This document shows, one piece after another, positions 14,889 through 17,796 of a stretch of 17,796 nt of DNA. Below the pieces are notes generated by a model, which was given only the letters and a program-made list of their open reading frames with translations, was not told the origin of the DNA and ran no database searches. The DNA lies in the NCBI GenBank assembly GCA_024711185.1, contig JANJTI010000092.1:1-17796 (forward strand). Reading direction: 5' to 3'. Both the position numbers and the translations under genes were made by a program. This DNA is from Brevundimonas sp. GTDB taxonomy: Bacteria > Pseudomonadota > Alphaproteobacteria > Caulobacterales > Caulobacteraceae. Numbering within the stretch: the stretch's first letter is position 1; the number at the start of each line of letters is the position of its first letter.

Positions 14889-15748
14889 GCCGCGTCGCCT
14901 ACGTCAACGGAACCTATCGCCCGCTGCGCGACGCCGTGGTGCACGTCGAGGACCGCGGCTTCCAGTTCGCCGACGGAGTCTACGAGGTCTGGTCGGTGTT
15001 CGACGGCCGCCTCGCCGACTTCGAAGGGCACCTGAGCCGCCTGTGGCGCAGCCTCGACGAACTGCGCATCGACCGGCCGATGACGCGCGAGGCGCTGGCG
15101 CGGGTGCTGAAGGAGACGGTGCGCCGCAACCGGGTGCGCGAGGGGCTGGTCTACATCCAGGTCACCCGCGGCACGGCGCGACGCGATCACCCGTTCCCGG
15201 CCGAGGGCACACCGCCCAGCGTGATCGTCACCGCCCGATCGCTGCCGCTGTCGAAGGGCGCCGCCGCCGCCGAGAAGGGCGTCGCGGTGATCACCCAGCC
15301 CGACATCCGCTGGGGCCGCTGCGACATCAAGACGGTGGGCCTGCTGCCGAATGTGCTGGCCAAGCAGGCGGCGAAGGAGCGCGGAGCCGCCGAGGCGTGG
15401 ATGGTCGACGAGATGGGCCTGGTCACCGAGGGCTCGTCCACCAACGCCTGGATCGTCGACGAGCACGGCAAGCTGAGGACGCGGGACGTCCAGTCCAACA
15501 TCCTGCGCGGCGTCACCCGCGCGGCGGTGCTGGAGCTGGCGGCGAAGGAAGGCGTCGAGCTGGAGGAGCGGGCTTTCTCCGTGGAAGAGGCCCAGCGGGC
15601 GAAGGAGGCCTTCTACACCTCGGCCAGCGGTTTCGTGATGCCGGCCGTGTCCATCGACGGCGTGAAGATCGGCGACGGAAGACCGGGGCCGGTCGCGATG
15701 AAGCTGCGCACCCTTTACCTTGAAAGGGCGCGGCGGGAGGCCATCTAG
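14885..15748 (+). CDS. dat: D-amino acid aminotransferase (class IV PLP enzyme)
   Basis: The predicted protein is 287 aa, the normal length for bacterial D-amino acid transaminase. This fold-type IV PLP enzyme interconverts D-alanine and D-glutamate through their 2-oxo acids, supplying D-residues for peptidoglycan. Motifs are VEDRGFQFADGVYEVW (21-36), the PLP lysine Lys149 in CDIKTVGLLPN (146-156), and TEGSSTNAWIV with Glu182 (181-191). SNILRGVTR lies near 204-212. The DIKT context favours the D-enzyme over branched-chain aminotransferase or aminodeoxychorismate lyase, though substrate choice in this family is hard to read. The ATG at 14885 is set by the ATGA overlap with the ntrX stop; the frame is open further upstream inside ntrX, but that part is shadow. 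The position ties a cell-wall precursor enzyme to NtrYX expression. Confidence 0.92.
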   Translation: MSRVAYVNGTYRPLRDAVVHVEDRGFQFADGVYEVWSVFDGRLADFEGHLSRLWRSLDELRIDRPMTREALARVLKETVRRNRVREGLVYIQVTRGTARRDHPFPAEGTPPSVIVTARSLPLSKGAAAAEKGVAVITQPDIRWGRCDIKTVGLLPNVLAKQAAKERGAAEAWMVDEMGLVTEGSSTNAWIVDEHGKLRTRDVQSNILRGVTRAAVLELAAKEGVELEERAFSVEEAQRAKEAFYTSASGFVMPAVSIDGVKIGDGRPGPVAMKLRTLYLERARREAI

Positions 15749-15832
15749 GCGTTGCGACGGACGCAGGCGCCGTTAAGGTGCGCCCGCCCGGCCCATATCG
15801 CCGGCAAGCAACAAGAACAGGACCAACCTGCC
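15749..15832 (+). promoter_or_regulatory. Upstream region of hfq, candidate promoter/leader
   Basis: These 84 bases form the only sizeable gap inside the plus-strand run, so hfq may have its own promoter in addition to read-through. A GC hairpin candidate GGCGC-N9-GCGCC (15766-15770 and 15780-15784) could act as an attenuator. CATATC near 15796-15801 is weakly -10-like. No well-spaced -35 was found. An A-rich stretch with CAGGA precedes the ATG. Confidence 0.3.
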
Positions 15833-16078
15833 ATGTCGCAAGACAAACGCCAGAACCTCCAGGACACCTTCCTCAACTCGGTCCGCAAGACCAAGACGCC
15901 GCTGACCATCTTCCTCGTCAACGGGGTCAAGCTGCAGGGCATCGTCACCTGGTTCGACAACTTCTGTGTGCTGCTGCGTCGCGATGGCCAGTCGCAGCTC
16001 GTCTACAAGCACGCCATCTCGACCATCATGCCGTCGCAGCCCGTGCAGCTGTACGAGCCCGACGCCGAAGAAGACTGA
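15833..16078 (+). CDS. hfq: RNA chaperone Hfq
   Basis: The predicted protein is 81 aa. It is an Sm-like hexameric RNA chaperone that pairs small RNAs with mRNAs. The Sm1 motif region [26 protein letters not shown] and the Sm2 core YKHAIS are intact, as are QNLQD (Gln8-type proximal-face residues) and FLN. The protein stops soon after the Sm core with a short acidic end (EPDAEED), lacking the long tail of E. coli Hfq (102 aa); this is usual in alphaproteobacteria. The ATG is chosen because the frame's upstream extension encodes no Hfq residues and CAGGA precedes it. The TGA stop is followed directly by the TTG start of hflX in the same reading frame. The hfq-hflX neighbourhood is conserved across proteobacteria. 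Confidence 0.98.
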   Translation: MSQDKRQNLQDTFLNSVRKTKTPLTIFLVNGVKLQGIVTWFDNFCVLLRRDGQSQLVYKHAISTIMPSQPVQLYEPDAEED

Positions 16079-17383
16079 TTGACCACGAAACATATCGACC
16101 ACGCCGTCCCGCTGATCCGGGCGGTCGTCATCCATCCTGACGGACGCAGCGAGAGTCCGCGCCTCGCCGAGGAGCGGCTCGAGGAGGCCGTGGGTCTGGC
16201 CCGCGCGCTCGACCTCGATGTGCGCGCCGAGGAGATCGTGCGCGTGCGCAAGGTCGCGCCCGCCACCCTGTTCGGCTCCGGCAAGGTCGACGAACTGGCC
16301 GCGCTGGTGCGCGCCGCCGAGGCCGAGGCGGTGGTCGTCGACGACCAGCTGACCCCGGTGCAGCAGCGCAACCTGGAGAAGGCCTGGGACGCCAAGGTCA
16401 TCGACCGCACCGGCCTGATCCTCGAGATCTTCGGCCGCCGCGCCCGCACGAAAGAGGGCCGGCTGCAGGTCGAGCTGGCGCGCCTCGACTACGAGCGGTC
16501 CCGCCTCGTCCGCACCTGGACCCACCTCGAGCGCCAGCGCGGCGGCACCGGCTCGACCGGCGGCCCCGGCGAGACCCAGATCGAGCTCGACCGCCGCCTG
16601 ATCGCCGACCGCATCGTCAAGCTGAAGGCCGAGCTGGAGGAGGTGCGCCGCACGCGCGGCCTGCACCGCAAGGCGCGCCAGAAGGTCCCGTTCCCGACGG
16701 TGGCGCTGGTCGGCTACACCAACGCCGGCAAGTCGACCCTGTTCAACCGGCTGACGGGGTCCGAGGTGTTCGCCAAGGACCTGCTGTTCGCCACCCTCGA
16801 CACCACCCAGCGCACCATCCGCCTGCCGCAGGGCCGGCCGGCGATCGTCGCCGACACCGTTGGCTTCATTTCCGACCTGCCGCACGAGCTGGTCGAGAGC
16901 TTCCGCGCCACGCTGGAGGAGGTCGGCGAGGCCGACCTGATCCTGCACGTGCGCGACATCGCCAGCCCCGACAGCGACGCCCAGGCGCAGGACGTCGAGG
17001 CGGTGCTGGAGCAGATCCCCGCCGTCGAGGGCAAGAGCCGGCGCGTGCTGGAGGTCTGGAACAAGATCGACCTGCTGGAGGGCGAGGCGCGCGAGGCGAC
17101 GCTGGGTCTGGCCGAGCGGCTGCAGGCCCAGGGCAAGGCGGTCGCCGTCTCCGCCTGGACCGGCGAAGGCGTCGAGACGCTGCGCGAGACGATCGCGTCG
17201 CTGATCGACGACGATCCGGAGACAGAGCTGACGCTCGCCCCGTCACAAGGCGAGGCGCTGGCGTGGCTGTACGAGAACGGCCGGGTGACCGGGCGGGAGA
17301 CGGACGGGGAGGGGCGCACGCATGTGAAGGTGCGGCTGCATCCGGCGGCGCTGGGGCGGTTCGAGCGGATGTTCGGGACCTAG
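16079..17383 (+). CDS. hflX: Ribosome-associated GTPase HflX
   Basis: The predicted protein is 434 aa. It is a TRAFAC-class GTPase that binds 50S subunits and splits stalled ribosomes, notably under heat stress. The N-terminal HflX domain runs to about 200, with the signature GGTGSTGGPGETQIELDRR (155-173) after a coiled-coil-like arginine-rich helix. The G domain has G1 GYTNAGKS (212-219), a G2 region ATLDTTQR (238-245), G3 DTVGF (259-263), G4 NKID (328-331) and G5 SAW (358-360). The start is TTG at 16079, touching the hfq TGA. It is supported because the conserved N-terminal strand LIRAVVIHPDG begins within 12 residues and no ATG or GTG precedes it. Only a weak GAAGAAG lies upstream, so translation probably depends on termination-reinitiation from hfq. 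Confidence 0.96.
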   Translation: MTTKHIDHAVPLIRAVVIHPDGRSESPRLAEERLEEAVGLARALDLDVRAEEIVRVRKVAPATLFGSGKVDELAALVRAAEAEAVVVDDQLTPVQQRNLEKAWDAKVIDRTGLILEIFGRRARTKEGRLQVELARLDYERSRLVRTWTHLERQRGGTGSTGGPGETQIELDRRLIADRIVKLKAELEEVRRTRGLHRKARQKVPFPTVALVGYTNAGKSTLFNRLTGSEVFAKDLLFATLDTTQRTIRLPQGRPAIVADTVGFISDLPHELVESFRATLEEVGEADLILHVRDIASPDSDAQAQDVEAVLEQIPAVEGKSRRVLEVWNKIDLLEGEAREATLGLAERLQAQGKAVAVSAWTGEGVETLRETIASLIDDDPETELTLAPSQGEALAWLYENGRVTGRETDGEGRTHVKVRLHPAALGRFERMFGT

Positions 17384-17391
17384 CCCCGTCT

Positions 17392-17443
17392 CCTCCCCGC
17401 GGAGCGGGGAGGGGGACCATCCTGAGCCGCAGCCGACCGATGG
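17392..17443. repeat. REP-like palindromic repeat / possible bidirectional terminator between hflX and mazG
   Basis: This lies in the 68-bp gap between convergent stops. CCTCCCCGC (17392-17400) and GCGGGGAGG (17404-17412) form a perfect 9-bp stem around GGA. A second weaker pair, CCATC (17417-17421) and GATGG (17439-17443), follows. The trailing GGGGGAGGG (17442-17450) can also pair with the first arm, giving alternative folds. There is no T-tract, so it is not a classical intrinsic terminator on either strand. The form recalls short dispersed intergenic palindromes in high-GC alphaproteobacterial genomes. A dispersed family is an inference, as there is only one copy in this window. Confidence 0.55.
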
Positions 17444-17451
17444 GGGAGGGG

Positions 17452-17796
17452 TCAGGCGCTCCGCGGCTCCGCCGCCTTGGCCGCGTCCCACAGCCGGTCC
17501 ATCTCGGCCAGGTCGGATTGCTCCGGCGTCCGCCCGGTCCTGGCAAGCTCGGCCTCGATGAAGGCGAAGCGGCGGACGAATTTGGCGTTGGTTCCGCGCA
17601 GGGCGTCCTCCGGCTCCACGCCTAGCTTGCGGGCGAGGTTGGCCATGACGAAGAGCAGGTCGCCGATCTCCTCGCGGGCTTTTTCCACGTCGCCGGCGGC
17701 GATCTCGGCGCGCAGTTCGGCCACCTCCTCGACGAACTTGTCGAAGACCTCGTCCGTCGAGGGCCAGTCGAAGCCGACGCGGGCGGCGCGCTTCGT
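17452..17796 (-). CDS. mazG: Nucleoside triphosphate pyrophosphohydrolase MazG (5'-truncated by window)
   Basis: The window holds the last 114 codons; the N-terminal part lies beyond the right edge. The visible part is the C-terminal all-alpha MazG domain: GFDWPSTDEVFDKFVEEVAEL, then EEIGDLLFVMANLARKLGV, then PEDALRGTNAKFVRRFAFIEAEL. The acidic EVAEL and EEIGDLLF segments hold metal-binding residues. MazG hydrolyses NTPs to NMP and pyrophosphate and cleans up aberrant nucleotides; in E. coli it also affects ppGpp. The GTG at 17724 is an internal Val codon of the conserved domain, not the start. The gene converges on hflX across the REP-like hairpin. Confidence 0.93.
   Translation of the reverse strand, partial: TKRAARVGFDWPSTDEVFDKFVEEVAELRAEIAAGDVEKAREEIGDLLFVMANLARKLGVEPEDALRGTNAKFVRRFAFIEAELARTGRTPEQSDLAEMDRLWDAAKAAEPRSA

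Noticed and set aside
17724..17796. GTG at 17724 as the mazG start
   Set aside because: Conserved MazG residues (GFDWPSTDEVFDKFVEE) continue upstream to the window edge, so the codon is internal.
1..17796. CRISPR arrays, tRNA or rRNA genes, insertion sequences, phage or toxin-antitoxin genes
   Set aside because: I saw no regularly spaced repeats, no cloverleaf or rRNA cores, no transposase or integrase motifs, and no compositional break suggesting an island.

Overview
The window is very GC-rich, gene-dense bacterial chromosome, almost certainly from the alphaproteobacterial family Caulobacteraceae (Caulobacter, Phenylobacterium or Brevundimonas; the sequence alone does not settle the genus). 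The grounds are: a fused ispDF gene; the nifR3/dusB-ntrYX-dat-hfq-hflX-mazG gene order; a PopA-like protein with two receiver domains and a dead GGDEF domain, a type known from Caulobacter; and frequent TTG starts and ATGA overlaps. I see no mobile element, CRISPR array, rRNA or tRNA. No stretch longer than about 165 bp lacks a gene.

Left part (1-4735): the C-terminal two thirds of mfd (+) converge on a minus-strand block. Read in its own direction, this block is popA-like, then an ArsR-type regulator, then an SRPBCC (AHSA1-like) protein. A near-perfect 16-bp palindrome just upstream of the regulator gene is a likely autoregulatory operator. Middle part (4736-10069): a YihY/BrkB membrane protein (+) overlaps the 3' end of a coupled minus-strand pair, pncC-type cinA and a TusA-family gene. 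A 76-bp divergent gap separates cinA from a large membrane protein fused to a spermidine-synthase-like domain (+). That gene converges on ispDF (-).

Right part (10132-17383): a tightly packed plus-strand run of dusB, ntrY, ntrX, dat, hfq and hflX. The links are ATGA overlaps (dusB/ntrY and ntrX/dat), a 9-bp gap (ntrY/ntrX), an 84-bp gap before hfq, and a zero-base junction between hfq and hflX. It is followed by a REP-like hairpin region and the convergent, truncated mazG. The run combines tRNA modification, an envelope/nitrogen-type two-component system, D-amino acid metabolism, RNA chaperoning and ribosome rescue.

The most notable points are these. (1) ntrB-ntrC, which usually sit between nifR3/dusB and ntrY in this order, are absent, and dusB is directly coupled to ntrY. 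(2) NtrX lacks the GAFTGA loop needed to engage sigma-54. (3) The PopA-like protein keeps the c-di-GMP I-site RxxD (residues 355-358) and Asp55 but has AADVF in place of GGDEF. (4) hfq and hflX are in the same frame, separated by a single TGA with no spacer. Nothing here looks like a wholly new defence or mobile system. The interest lies in variant regulatory architecture.
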